Assembly (NCBI RefSeq): GCF_029945925.1 | Contig: NZ_JAQSDN010000036.1 | Coordinates: 124,001 to 188,000 of the forward strand | DNA length: 64,000 bases | Direction of reading: 5' to 3' | DNA from: Polaromonas sp. | GTDB lineage: Bacteria; Pseudomonadota; Gammaproteobacteria; Burkholderiales; Burkholderiaceae_C | Shown: positions 45,078 through 53,266 of the stretch, piece by piece | Layout of the letters: each line of letters opens with the position of its first letter | Position numbering within the stretch: position 1 is the stretch's first letter | The notes under the pieces: model-generated | The model's input: only the letters and a program-made list of their open reading frames with translations | Databases searched by the model: none | What the model was told of the DNA's origin: nothing | Position numbers and translations under genes: made by a program

Positions 45078-46160
45078 ATGCCGCACCTCTCGGACAAGCT
45101 GACATTCCTGAAACGGTCCACGGCCTACGGCGGTGCCGCGCCTCCCCCCGAATGCATCGAAACCCACATGTCCTGGGTGTTTCTGGTCGGCGACAAGGTC
45201 TACAAGCTCAAGAAGCCGGTGCGTTTTCCCTTCCTCGACTTCACCACCCTGACGGCGCGTGAGTTTTATTGCCGCGAAGAAGTCAGGCTGAATCGGCGCC
45301 TGGCCCCTGGCGTCTACCTGGGACTGATGGCACTGCAATGGCATGACGGCGTCTTCGAACTGCTGCCGGAAGCGCAAGCGCGTTTGCAGACACCGGCCAA
45401 CAGCCCTGGTGACACCGTCGACTGGCTGGTCTGCATGCGGCGCCTGCCCGGGGACCGAATGCTGGACCAGCTGATCACGCAAGGGCGTGTTGCGCCTGAG
45501 GATATCGACGCGCTGATCGCCGTGCTGGGCGCGTTTTACCGCAGCGCACCAGTCGTGGCACTGAGCCCGGAAGACTACCTGGCCCGCTTCCAGTACGAAC
45601 AGGCCGCCAACCGGGAGGTCCTGCTGCGGCCGCAGTTCCAGCTGCCCGATGCCGCGCTGGCCATCGACCGGCTGGACCTGGCCCTGGCGCAGGGCGCCGA
45701 CCTGCTGCGCGAGCGCGCCTGCGGCCAGCGCGTGCTCGACGGACACGGCGACCTGCGCCCCGAACACGTGTGCCTGCTCCAGCCCCCGGTGGTCATCGAC
45801 TGCCTCGAGTTCAACCCGCAGCTGCGCCAGGCCGATCCTTTTGATGAACTCGCGTACCTCGGCATGGAATGCGAAGTGGCGGGCGCGCCGTGGATTGGGC
45901 AGCGCCTCGCATCAGGGTGCGCCGCCGCCCTGGGGGACGCCCCTCCCCCGGCGCTGATGCACCTGTACACCGCCTACCGCGCCCTGGTACGCGCCCGTCT
46001 GGCCATGGCGCATCTGCTTGACCCCGTGCCACGCCTGCCCGACAAGTGGCCGCCGCGCGCCGGCCGGTACATCGCCTGCGCCATGGCGGCGCTGGACACC
46101 TTGGCCGGGCCGGCAAACCGTGCGCCCGTCATCGCTGCCATGTCGCATGGGTCGCGCTGA
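45078..46160 (+). CDS. APH-fold kinase-like protein (COG2187 type)
   Basis: The product has 360 residues from MPHLSDKLTFLKRSTAYGG. WVFLVGDKVYKLKKPVRF and the Brenner motif GHGDLRPEHVCLL ... VIDCLEFNPQLR are typical of the aminoglycoside phosphotransferase-like COG2187 group, often fused to or paired with a P-loop kinase. The substrate is unknown. The frame is open upstream through the leader, but that part lacks family similarity. The 3' end overlaps the convergent PRPP-synthetase-like gene by 32 bases. Expression is probably induced without oxygen and further tuned by the leader. Confidence 0.78.
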   Translation: MPHLSDKLTFLKRSTAYGGAAPPPECIETHMSWVFLVGDKVYKLKKPVRFPFLDFTTLTAREFYCREEVRLNRRLAPGVYLGLMALQWHDGVFELLPEAQARLQTPANSPGDTVDWLVCMRRLPGDRMLDQLITQGRVAPEDIDALIAVLGAFYRSAPVVALSPEDYLARFQYEQAANREVLLRPQFQLPDAALAIDRLDLALAQGADLLRERACGQRVLDGHGDLRPEHVCLLQPPVVIDCLEFNPQLRQADPFDELAYLGMECEVAGAPWIGQRLASGCAAALGDAPPPALMHLYTAYRALVRARLAMAHLLDPVPRLPDKWPPRAGRYIACAMAALDTLAGPANRAPVIAAMSHGSR

Positions 46161-47088
46161 CCGCCCGCGCAAACAGCGGCGCGGCGGACACCACATGCAG
46201 CTTGCTGCGTACCGCGGCCGTCGCCGGCAGGCGAAAGGCCGGCACGCTGTCGGTCACGACGATGCTGGCGATGCTGTCATCCCCCAGCACCTCGCCCGCC
46301 TGGCCTGTGAAAAGACCGTGCGCCGCAAACGCCAGCACCTCGCGCGCGCCCGCATGGCGCAACGCCACGGCCGCACGTTTCATGGTCTCGCCGCTGGCAA
46401 TCAGGTCATCGAGCAGCAGCACGGTGCTGCCGTTCACATCACCGGCCACCAGGTTCTCGCTGCTGACCACGCCGGCGCTGCGGCGCTTGTCCACCATGGC
46501 AAAGCCGACAGGCCGCTGCAAGGCATGCTCCAGCGACTCGCGCCACAGCTGCGCCCGCTTCACGCCGCCGGGGTCCGGCGAAGCCACGGCCAGCGGCCCT
46601 TCACCAACCAGTTTGGGCACCAGGCCGTCAAAAGCCCGGTGTGCTTCCAGATGCAGGGTGGTGCAGCGAAAGGCGTTCTGGAAGGCCGCCACGTTGTGGG
46701 CCTCGAGCGCGATCAGTTGCCCTGTGCCGACCGCATCGAACAGCTGTGCGACATACCGCAGGGTGACCGGGTCAAAAGGCTTGGTCTGCCGGTCCTTGCG
46801 GGCATAGGCCAGGTAGGGCACCACCGCCGTCACCCGCGCTGCGCCATGCTCGCGCAAGGTGGCCATGAACATCAGCAGATGGCAGAGCTTGTCATGCGGG
46901 CTGTCCACCGGCCCGCCATGCAGGCTGTGGATCACGTAGGCGTCCCGGCCGCGCGGGTCTACCAGGGGCCGGAGCTTGTGCTCGCCGTCCTCGAAGCCCC
47001 GGTCTTCGTGAGGCGCCAGCGGCACAGCCAGACCATCTGCCAATGCCTGCGCAAAGGTGGTGTCGGAATCCAGCGAAAAAAGCAGCAT
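46129..47088 (-). CDS. Ribose-phosphate pyrophosphokinase-like protein
   Basis: The product has 319 residues from MLLFSLDSDTTFAQALADGL with AAGGA 9 bases upstream. Prs motifs include VVPYLAYARKDRQTKPFDPV (catalytic flexible loop) and the PRPP loop VLLLDDLIASGETM, which deviates from the usual DDIxDTGGT. It is probably a paralogue with a specialised role, not the housekeeping Prs. Such genes recur in stress or energy islands with Usp proteins. An FNR-like box lies 95 bases upstream. Confidence 0.82.
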   Translation of the reverse strand: MLLFSLDSDTTFAQALADGLAVPLAPHEDRGFEDGEHKLRPLVDPRGRDAYVIHSLHGGPVDSPHDKLCHLLMFMATLREHGAARVTAVVPYLAYARKDRQTKPFDPVTLRYVAQLFDAVGTGQLIALEAHNVAAFQNAFRCTTLHLEAHRAFDGLVPKLVGEGPLAVASPDPGGVKRAQLWRESLEHALQRPVGFAMVDKRRSAGVVSSENLVAGDVNGSTVLLLDDLIASGETMKRAAVALRHAGAREVLAFAAHGLFTGQAGEVLGDDSIASIVVTDSVPAFRLPATAAVRSKLHVVSAAPLFARAVSATHATWQR

Positions 47089-47182
47089 GGCCCAGTTCCT
47101 TCCCCGGGTGCCGGCACGCCACAGGCGGCCGCAGGTTGTACCGATCAAACCAGCCATTGTTCAAGAGGCCACCCAGCCTGCG

Positions 47183-47196
47183 TTGACAAAGGTCAA
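47183..47196 (-). promoter_or_regulatory. FNR/Dnr-type box upstream of the PRPP-synthetase-like gene
   Basis: TTGACAAAGGTCAA is a perfect dyad of the TTGAC-N4-GTCAA form accepted by FNR/Dnr-family regulators. On the minus strand AACAAT lies 21 bases after it, a plausible -10 for the gene ending at 46129. On the plus strand no -10 at the right spacing was seen toward archease. Confidence 0.5.
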
Positions 47197-47341
47197 GCCG
47201 GCAGTGTTTTTACCTGGCACTGCGGACAGGGCGGCAAACATCGCGTTGCTGATCACACCCCTTTTGCGGATGGTCAAACCCGACTTCGACGCCCAGGCGC
47301 ATAAATGAAGGCCAGAGCACACCCCGCCTTCCTCTGCCACC

Positions 47342-47758
47342 ATGGACAACCATTGGGAACACTTCGAGCACGGCGCCGACATCGGCGTGCGCGGCCTGGG
47401 CGCGACCAAGGCCGCCGCCTTCGAGCAAGCGGCGCTGGCGCTGACGGCCGTGATCACCGACCCGCCCCGCGTTGTCCCGGTCACGACCGTGCACATCCGT
47501 TGCACGGCGCAGGACGACGAGTTGCTGCTGGTCGAGTGGCTCAATGCACTCATTTACGAGATGGCTGTGCGCCGCATGCTGTTTGGCCGCTTCCATGTGG
47601 CGCTTGACGGTACCCGCCTGGAGGCACAAGCCACCGGTGAGCCGGTGTCGGTGCAGCGCCACCAGCCGGCGGTCGAGATCAAGGGTGCGACCTACACCGC
47701 CTTGCGTGTTGCCCCTTCTGACGGCGGCTGGCTGGCGCAAACCGTGGTGGATGTTTAA
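47342..47758 (+). CDS. Archease
   Basis: The product has 138 residues. Starting [20 protein letters not shown], it has the archease metal-binding His/Asp pattern (HGADIG) and a C-terminal [13 protein letters not shown] block with Asp at the end (VVDV). Archease activates RtcB by promoting its guanylylation and turnover. It is encoded 14 bases before rtcB, a common and functionally meaningful pairing. Confidence 0.9.
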   Translation: MDNHWEHFEHGADIGVRGLGATKAAAFEQAALALTAVITDPPRVVPVTTVHIRCTAQDDELLLVEWLNALIYEMAVRRMLFGRFHVALDGTRLEAQATGEPVSVQRHQPAVEIKGATYTALRVAPSDGGWLAQTVVDV

Positions 47759-47772
47759 GTACGGCCAGAACC

Positions 47773-49203
47773 ATGGACCTGAAGCTTTTGAAACAACACG
47801 CGCCCTGTGCCTGGGAAATCCCGGCGCAGGGAAAGATGCGTGTGCCGGCCATGATCTATGCGAGCGAAGAACTGGTGCGTGCCATGGACCACAAGGTCTG
47901 GGAGCAGGCGGTCAACGTGGCCATGCTGCCGGGCATTGTGGGCGCCTCGTACGTGATGCCCGACGCCCACTGGGGTTACGGCTTCCCGATAGGCGGCGTC
48001 GCGGCGTTTGACGCCGATGCCGGCGGCGTGGTGTCGGCCGGCGGCGTGGGGTTTGACATCTCCTGCGGCGTGCGCTGCCTGCACACCGGGCTGCGCCGCG
48101 AACACATCCTGGCCGTGCAAAACAAGCTCGCCGACACGCTGTTTGAGCGCATCCCGGCGGGTGTCGGCAGCACCGGGGCCATCCGGCTGGGCAGCGCGCA
48201 GATGGACGCCATGCTCAGCGGCGGCGCGAAGTGGGCGGTCGGGCGTGGCTGGGGCACCAGCGCCGACCTGGAACGCATCGAGGAGCACGGCCAGATGCTG
48301 CACGCCAAACCCAAGTTTGTTTCGGAGCAGGCCAAGAAGCGCCAGCGCGAGGAAATGGGCACGCTGGGCAGCGGCAACCACTACCTGGAAGTGCAGGAGG
48401 TGACCGCGGTGTACGACGAGGCCATTGCGGCGGCCTACGGCCTGCAGCCCGGCGACGTGGTGCTGATGATCCACTGCGGCTCGCGCGGGCTGGGCCACCA
48501 GATCGGCACCGAGTTCCTGCGCCGCATGGTCGTGGCGGCCCCCAGCCACGGCTTGGTGCTGCCCGACCGCGAACTGGCCTGCGCGCCCCTGCATTCCGAC
48601 CTGGGCCAGGAATACCTGGGCGCGATGCGCGCCGCCATCAACTGCGCGCTGGCCAACCGGCAGATCCTGACCCAGCTGGTGCGTGACGTGTTCGCCGACC
48701 TGCTGCCTTCGGCCCGACTGCCGGTGTTGTACGACGTGTCGCACAACACCTGCAAGCTGGAGACGCACAAGGTCGATGGCCGCCAGCGCGAACTGTATGT
48801 GCACCGCAAGGGCGCCACGCGCGCCTGGGGCCCCGGCCACCCCGAACTGCCGCAGGCCTTGCGCGCCTCGGGCCAGCCGGTGCTGATTGGCGGCTCGATG
48901 GGCACGGGCTCCTATGTGCTGGCGGGCACCGCGGCCTCGGAATCCCTGGCGTTTTCGTCCGCCTGCCATGGCGCGGGGCGGGCCATGAGCCGGAACCAGG
49001 CGCTCAGGAACTGGGACGGCCGCACCGTGGTCGACGACCTCGCCCGGCGCGGCATCCTGGTGCGCAGCCCCTCCATGCGCGGCGTGGCCGAGGAAGCGCC
49101 CGACGCCTACAAGGACGTGAACGCGGTCGTCGATGCAGCCGACGCGGCCGGCCTGGCGCGCAAGGTGGCGCGGCTGGAGCCGCTGGTGTGTGTCAAGGGT
49201 TGA
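47773..49203 (+). CDS. rtcB: RNA-splicing ligase RtcB
   Basis: The product has 476 residues. GGVGFDISCGVRCL supplies the Mn-binding Asp/Cys. GSGNHYLEVQ, HCGSRGLGHQ and GTGSYVLAG follow. SACHGAGRAMSR contains the guanylylated His. It joins 2',3'-cyclic phosphate or 3'-phosphate ends to 5'-OH RNA ends using GTP. With archease it forms an RNA-repair operon. No RtcR-type sigma-54 activator gene is adjacent, so control differs from E. coli rtcBA. Confidence 0.95.
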   Translation: MDLKLLKQHAPCAWEIPAQGKMRVPAMIYASEELVRAMDHKVWEQAVNVAMLPGIVGASYVMPDAHWGYGFPIGGVAAFDADAGGVVSAGGVGFDISCGVRCLHTGLRREHILAVQNKLADTLFERIPAGVGSTGAIRLGSAQMDAMLSGGAKWAVGRGWGTSADLERIEEHGQMLHAKPKFVSEQAKKRQREEMGTLGSGNHYLEVQEVTAVYDEAIAAAYGLQPGDVVLMIHCGSRGLGHQIGTEFLRRMVVAAPSHGLVLPDRELACAPLHSDLGQEYLGAMRAAINCALANRQILTQLVRDVFADLLPSARLPVLYDVSHNTCKLETHKVDGRQRELYVHRKGATRAWGPGHPELPQALRASGQPVLIGGSMGTGSYVLAGTAASESLAFSSACHGAGRAMSRNQALRNWDGRTVVDDLARRGILVRSPSMRGVAEEAPDAYKDVNAVVDAADAAGLARKVARLEPLVCVKG

Positions 49204-49206
49204 GAC

Positions 49207-50337
49207 ATGGGTGCCAGCAAGGACCTGCTGACCCTCTGGCTCGCCGGCGACGTGATGACCGGGCGCGGCATCGACCAGATCCAGGCGCACGCCGTTGCGC
49301 CGGAGCTGTACGAGAGCTGGGTGCACGACGCACGCGAGTACGTGCGGCTGGCCGAGCGTGTCAGCGGGCCGGTGCCGGCACCGGTGGCGCCGGACTATAT
49401 CTGGGGCGACGCGCTGGCCGAGATCGAACGGCGCGAGCCGGCGCTGCGTATCGTCAATCTGGAGACGGCGATCACGACGGCCAGTGAACCCTGGCCCGGC
49501 AAGGGCATTCACTACCGCATGCATCCGGCCAACATCGGCTGCCTCACGGCCGCGCGCATTGACGGCTGCGTGCTGGCCAACAACCATGTGCTGGACTGGG
49601 GGCGGGCGGGACTGGCCCAGACCCTGCACACCCTGCGGCAGGCCGGCATCCACACAGCAGGCGCCGGAAGCCATCTGGAGGCCGCCTGCGCACCCGCCGT
49701 CTGGCCTCTCGGTGAAAACGCGCGCCTGCTGGTGTTTTCCTGGGCGGCGCCGGACAGCGGCGTACCGTCGGACTGGGCCGCCACACCGGGCAATGCTGGG
49801 GGCCACGCCGGCGTCGCCCTTCTGCCCGCGTGGGACGAGGCCAGCGCACAGCGGGTTGCCGCACAGGTGGCCCGGCAGCGCCGGGCCGGGGACCTGGTCG
49901 TGGTCTCGCTGCACTGGGGCGGCAACTGGGGCGCCGAGGTACCCCGGCTGCACCGCCGTTTTGCGCGGCACCTGATCGACCTGGGCGCGGCCGATGTGAT
50001 CCACGGCCATTCGTCGCACCCTCCGCGGCCTGTCGAGGTATACCGCGGGCGGCTCATTCTGTATGGCTGCGGCGACCTCATCAACGACTATGAAGGCATC
50101 TCGTCCGGGGAGCGTTTTGACGCCAGCGCCGTGTGCCTGTATTTTGTGCAGCTCTCGCGCGAGACCGGCGCGCTGCAGCGGCTCGACATCGTGCCCATGC
50201 AGCTGCGCTGCCTGCAGCTCAGGCACGCCGACGCCGCGGCGCGGCAGCGCCTGCAATCGCTGCTGGAATCCGGGGACCGGGAATCAGGCACAGGGTTGGA
50301 ACCGCAGGCCGACGGAAGCTGGCAACTCAGGTGGTGA
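49207..50337 (+). CDS. CapA-family metallophosphatase-like protein
   Basis: The product has 376 residues. The CapA/PgsA set is visible: LAGDVMTGRGID, IVNLETAIT, LANNHVLDWG, SLHWGGNWG and HGHSSHPPRP. These form the di-metal calcineurin-like site. It starts 3 bases after the rtcB stop, so it is part of the RNA-repair operon. CapA proteins are known from poly-gamma-glutamate synthesis, but no other such genes are present. There is no signal peptide, so a cytosolic role linked to RNA-end metabolism is possible. Confidence 0.87.
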   Translation: MGASKDLLTLWLAGDVMTGRGIDQIQAHAVAPELYESWVHDAREYVRLAERVSGPVPAPVAPDYIWGDALAEIERREPALRIVNLETAITTASEPWPGKGIHYRMHPANIGCLTAARIDGCVLANNHVLDWGRAGLAQTLHTLRQAGIHTAGAGSHLEAACAPAVWPLGENARLLVFSWAAPDSGVPSDWAATPGNAGGHAGVALLPAWDEASAQRVAAQVARQRRAGDLVVVSLHWGGNWGAEVPRLHRRFARHLIDLGAADVIHGHSSHPPRPVEVYRGRLILYGCGDLINDYEGISSGERFDASAVCLYFVQLSRETGALQRLDIVPMQLRCLQLRHADAAARQRLQSLLESGDRESGTGLEPQADGSWQLRW

Positions 50338-50342
50338 TGGGC

Positions 50343-50804
50343 CTATTGCCTCATCTTGCGTTCGCGTTTGCCTTCGCTGTCGACGGTGCCCACCAGCAGG
50401 CCCAGTTCCTCGGACAGGACGCCGAGCACATCGTCGAGTGTCACCACGCCTATCAGTTCATCCAGGCCGCCCACGACCGGAATGCGGCGCACCCCCTTGC
50501 GGCGCATGCTGCGCATCAGGTCGATCAGCGAGTCGTCCTCGCGTGCGGTGACCAGATCGGTGGTCATCACGTCGTCAACGGTCAGGGTCGAGGCATCGAG
50601 CCCCCGCGCAACCACGGCAGTCACGATGTCACGGTCAGTGAGTACACCCACCACGATGCGCCGGCCTTCCACCTCATCGACCACCACGAGACAGCCAACA
50701 TGGTTGTCCCGCATCAGGCGCGCCGCCCCGTCCACGGGCGTCGTCCGGAAAGCGATAGTCACACTGCGTGTGCAGATTTCTCCTGTCGTCAAACGTTCAC
50801 CCAT
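50343..50804 (-). CDS. Tandem CBS-domain protein
   Basis: The product has 153 residues from MGERLTTGEICTRSVTIAFR with AGGAG 6 bases upstream. Two CBS domains (residues 10-70 and 78-140; VGVLTDRDIV and IGVVTLDDVL) would bind an adenine nucleotide. Stand-alone CBS proteins of this kind are common in anaerobic or stress islands near UspA and HPF genes. Confidence 0.9.
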   Translation of the reverse strand: MGERLTTGEICTRSVTIAFRTTPVDGAARLMRDNHVGCLVVVDEVEGRRIVVGVLTDRDIVTAVVARGLDASTLTVDDVMTTDLVTAREDDSLIDLMRSMRRKGVRRIPVVGGLDELIGVVTLDDVLGVLSEELGLLVGTVDSEGKRERKMRQ

Positions 50805-50835
50805 GCTTTTCTCCTGGTTGCCGGGACATGTCACA

Positions 50836-50875
50836 TCCTGTCAATTCCTGTCCATTCCTGTTAATTCCTGTCCCT
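50836..50875 (+). repeat. Four 10-bp tandem repeats (TCCTGTYMAT)
   Basis: TCCTGTCAAT, TCCTGTCCAT, TCCTGTTAAT and TCCTGTCCCT lie in direct succession between the CBS and HPF-like genes. The 10-base period places each unit on the same helix face. Confidence 0.8.
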
Positions 50876-50888
50876 TCGTGTTGGTCGC

Positions 50889-51434
50889 TCAACCCATACC
50901 GTGTTTGCCCAGGCTCACGCGCCGGGCCTGCAGCCCCTGGCTGCCGGCCTCGGGAAGGAACTGCACGGCGCTGCCGGTCTGCACGTGTTCAAAAGGCGTG
51001 CCGGCCACGTTGTCGCGGCTGAAGTAATACTCGTTGCCATCGGGGGTGCGGATGAAGCCGAAGCCGCCCTCACCGTCCAGGCGCACCACCTCGCCATGCA
51101 AGGGCACGGCATGCTGCTTTTCATGCCCCCTGCGCTGGCGCACCACGTCTTCGATCTGGCGCTTCATGTTGTCGAAGGCGTCCCGCAAGGCGACATACAC
51201 ATCCTCATCCTGGACCCGGTTCGCCACGAGTTCATGGCCGGGCAGCGTGAGGTCGATGTGCACGCTGTAAGGCCGCCCCTGGTGCTGGTGCTTTTGCGCC
51301 AGCTCGATGGCAACCCGGCAGCTCATGATGTCTGGTGCAAACGTCTCCAGTCGGTGGGCATGCTCGCGTGCACGGGCCTCCAGCGCGTCGGAAGGCGCCA
51401 AGCCGCGAAACTGGATATGAACCGGAATCTGCAT
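50889..51434 (-). CDS. HPF/RaiA-like ribosome hibernation factor fused to a cold-shock domain
   Basis: The product has 181 residues from MQIPVHIQFRGLAPSDALEA. Residues 1-105 form an S30AE/HPF domain. Residues 118-181 form a cold-shock domain (GEVVRLDGEGGFGFIRTPDG, then NEYYFSRDNV). The fusion would combine ribosome binding with RNA binding, probably to idle ribosomes in stationary or anoxic conditions. A near-FNR box sits at the correct distance upstream. Confidence 0.9.
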   Translation of the reverse strand: MQIPVHIQFRGLAPSDALEARAREHAHRLETFAPDIMSCRVAIELAQKHQHQGRPYSVHIDLTLPGHELVANRVQDEDVYVALRDAFDNMKRQIEDVVRQRRGHEKQHAVPLHGEVVRLDGEGGFGFIRTPDGNEYYFSRDNVAGTPFEHVQTGSAVQFLPEAGSQGLQARRVSLGKHGMG

Positions 51435-51491
51435 CGTCGTCCCCAGTGAATAACAGATGTTTCCATTGTGGGCAGCCGCTGAAAAAGAAAT

Positions 51492-51505
51492 TTGCGATTT
51501 ATCAA
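51492..51505 (-). promoter_or_regulatory. FNR-like box upstream of the HPF-cold-shock gene
   Basis: On the minus strand TTGATAAATCGCAA has a perfect left half-site (TTGAT) and a weaker right half. CACAAT lies 21 bases after it as a plausible -10, and the inferred start is about 22 bases before the ATG at 51434. Confidence 0.5.
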
Positions 51506-51696
51506 TGCAGGCCCACAAATCCGGCCAGTCGCCAGCGGCCCCTTCACGGCCGACGGACCGGCGTACGCGGTGTTTCTGGCGCTCCGGGGAAGCCAGCCCC
51601 CTGAAGGATGCTCCATGACATTGGCACGTAGAGTGTCCTGATACATTGCGGCTTCATTCACACAAAACTGCACGGCGCGAAACAGGAACCAGCTCG

Positions 51697-53058
51697 ATGC
51701 AAAAACAAACCAGCCAGCAGAAGGATCGTGAACACTGGGGCCCCGGCAGGGGCTTCCTGCTGGCGACACTCGGGTCCGCCGTGGGAATCGGCAACGTCTG
51801 GCGCTTCTCCTACGTGGCGGGAGAAAACGGCGGCGGTGCGTTTCTTCTCGTCTATGTTGTGATGGTGCTTCTCGTCGGTGTGCCCTTGCTGCTGGGGGAA
51901 TTCGCCCTGGGCCGCAGTACCCAGCGCGAAGGTGCGGGGGCCATGGAAATGCTGGCGCCCGACTCGCGATGGAGGCGCGTGGGGCTGTTGGGCGTTTTTG
52001 TCGCCAGCATGATCCTGGCCTACTACGCGGTGATCGCCGGCTGGGTCCTGAAATATTTCTCGCTGTACCTCGGTGGCAGCGCGCAGGAATTCGCAGTGGC
52101 AGGTTTCGCCGGCGGGTTTCGCAGCTTCATTGCGCAGCCGGTCGAACCGCTGGTCTGGCAGCTTGCCGTCATGGCGCTGACGGTTGCCGTCGTCGCCGGT
52201 GGCATTGAGCGTGGCATTGAGGCTGTCAGCAAACTCCTGATGCCGGCCCTGGGCTTGCTGCTGCTGGCACTGGCCGTCCACAGCGCCACCCTGCCCGGCT
52301 TCCAGCGCGGCCTGGCCTTTCTGTTCAGCCCCGACTGGACGGCGCTGACGCAACCCAAGGTCTATCTGGCTGCGCTCGGCCAGGCATTTTTCTCGATGGG
52401 ACTGGCCATGGGGGTGATGATCACCTACGGCAGCTACCTGCCCACCAAGCGCCGCTTGCCCGGCGCCGTGCTGACCATCGCCCTGGGCGACACGCTGTTC
52501 GCCGTGACGGCCGGCTTGATCATTTTTCCTGCCGTCTTCAGCTTCGGACTGAACCCGGCCCAGGGTCCCGCCCTGGCTTTTGTGGTGCTGCCGGAGGTTT
52601 TTTCCCAGATGCCCTGGGGGGCGTGGGTCGGAGCCGCCTTCTTTGCGCTGCTGGCCATCGCGGCCCTGACCTCGGCGGTGTCGCTGCTCGAAGTGCCGGT
52701 GGCCTTCGCCATGCAACGCTTCGGCTGGTCACGCCCGCTTGCCAGCCTGGGATTCGGAAGCCTCATCTTCGTCCTGGGTATCCCCGCTTCGCTGGGGTAC
52801 GGCCCCTGGGCCGGCCTGACAACGACGGGCGGTCGGGGAATTCTCGACCTGATGGACTTCATCACGGCCGACATCCTGCTGCCCCTGAACGGCCTGTTGA
52901 TCGCGCTGTTCCTGGGCTGGATCTGGCCGCGTCGCGATGCGCTGGCGGCCAGCGACCTGGACAACAGCCTCGCGGGCCGGCTCTGGCACGCCAGTTTGCG
53001 CTACGCCGTGCCCTTGCTGGTGACCCTGGTCCTTGTCAGTGGTGTGTGGGGCGCGTGA
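51697..53058 (+). CDS. Neurotransmitter:sodium symporter-family transporter
   Basis: The product has 453 residues from MQKQTSQQKDREHWG (AGGAA 8 bases upstream). The NSS signature LATLGSAVGIGNVWRFSYVA is in helix 1, and 11-12 helices follow. Bacterial members import amino acids with Na+. Proximity to the threonine-lyase-like and UspA genes suggests amino-acid use in stress, which is inference. Confidence 0.92.
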   Translation: MQKQTSQQKDREHWGPGRGFLLATLGSAVGIGNVWRFSYVAGENGGGAFLLVYVVMVLLVGVPLLLGEFALGRSTQREGAGAMEMLAPDSRWRRVGLLGVFVASMILAYYAVIAGWVLKYFSLYLGGSAQEFAVAGFAGGFRSFIAQPVEPLVWQLAVMALTVAVVAGGIERGIEAVSKLLMPALGLLLLALAVHSATLPGFQRGLAFLFSPDWTALTQPKVYLAALGQAFFSMGLAMGVMITYGSYLPTKRRLPGAVLTIALGDTLFAVTAGLIIFPAVFSFGLNPAQGPALAFVVLPEVFSQMPWGAWVGAAFFALLAIAALTSAVSLLEVPVAFAMQRFGWSRPLASLGFGSLIFVLGIPASLGYGPWAGLTTTGGRGILDLMDFITADILLPLNGLLIALFLGWIWPRRDALAASDLDNSLAGRLWHASLRYAVPLLVTLVLVSGVWGA

Positions 53059-53151
53059 CGTTTCGCGCAGGCGGCATGGCGGGTCCTGCCGCGCCATGTA
53101 CTTCTGTGGTGATGGAATCTGCCGCCGGATCAACGCCGGGGTTCGTACAGA

Positions 53152-53165
53152 TTGATGCAGATCAA
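53152..53165 (+). promoter_or_regulatory. Consensus FNR/Anr box upstream of uspA
   Basis: TTGATGCAGATCAA matches TTGAT-N4-ATCAA exactly. It lies 101 bases before the UspA-type ATG. A weak CAGCAT -10 is 21 bases downstream. Confidence 0.75.
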
Positions 53166-53266
53166 GCGTGCTGCCTGGAAATGATTCAGCATCAGCACAA
53201 GCACCGTCGCCTCACGTCGCCTCACGAGGTGACAGCAGCGCTTCACCTTCCAGGAGAATTTTGACC

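Noticed and set aside
47755..50256. 833-codon minus-strand open frame
   Set aside because: It is the antisense of rtcB and capA, with no recognisable domain and biased composition. Similar long antisense frames at 12195-14069 and 55371-56996 were rejected for the same reason.
51519..51696. Sigma-54 promoter upstream of the NSS transporter (TGGCACG element)
   Set aside because: The -24-like TGGCACG is present, but the TTGC element at -12 is absent at the required spacing.
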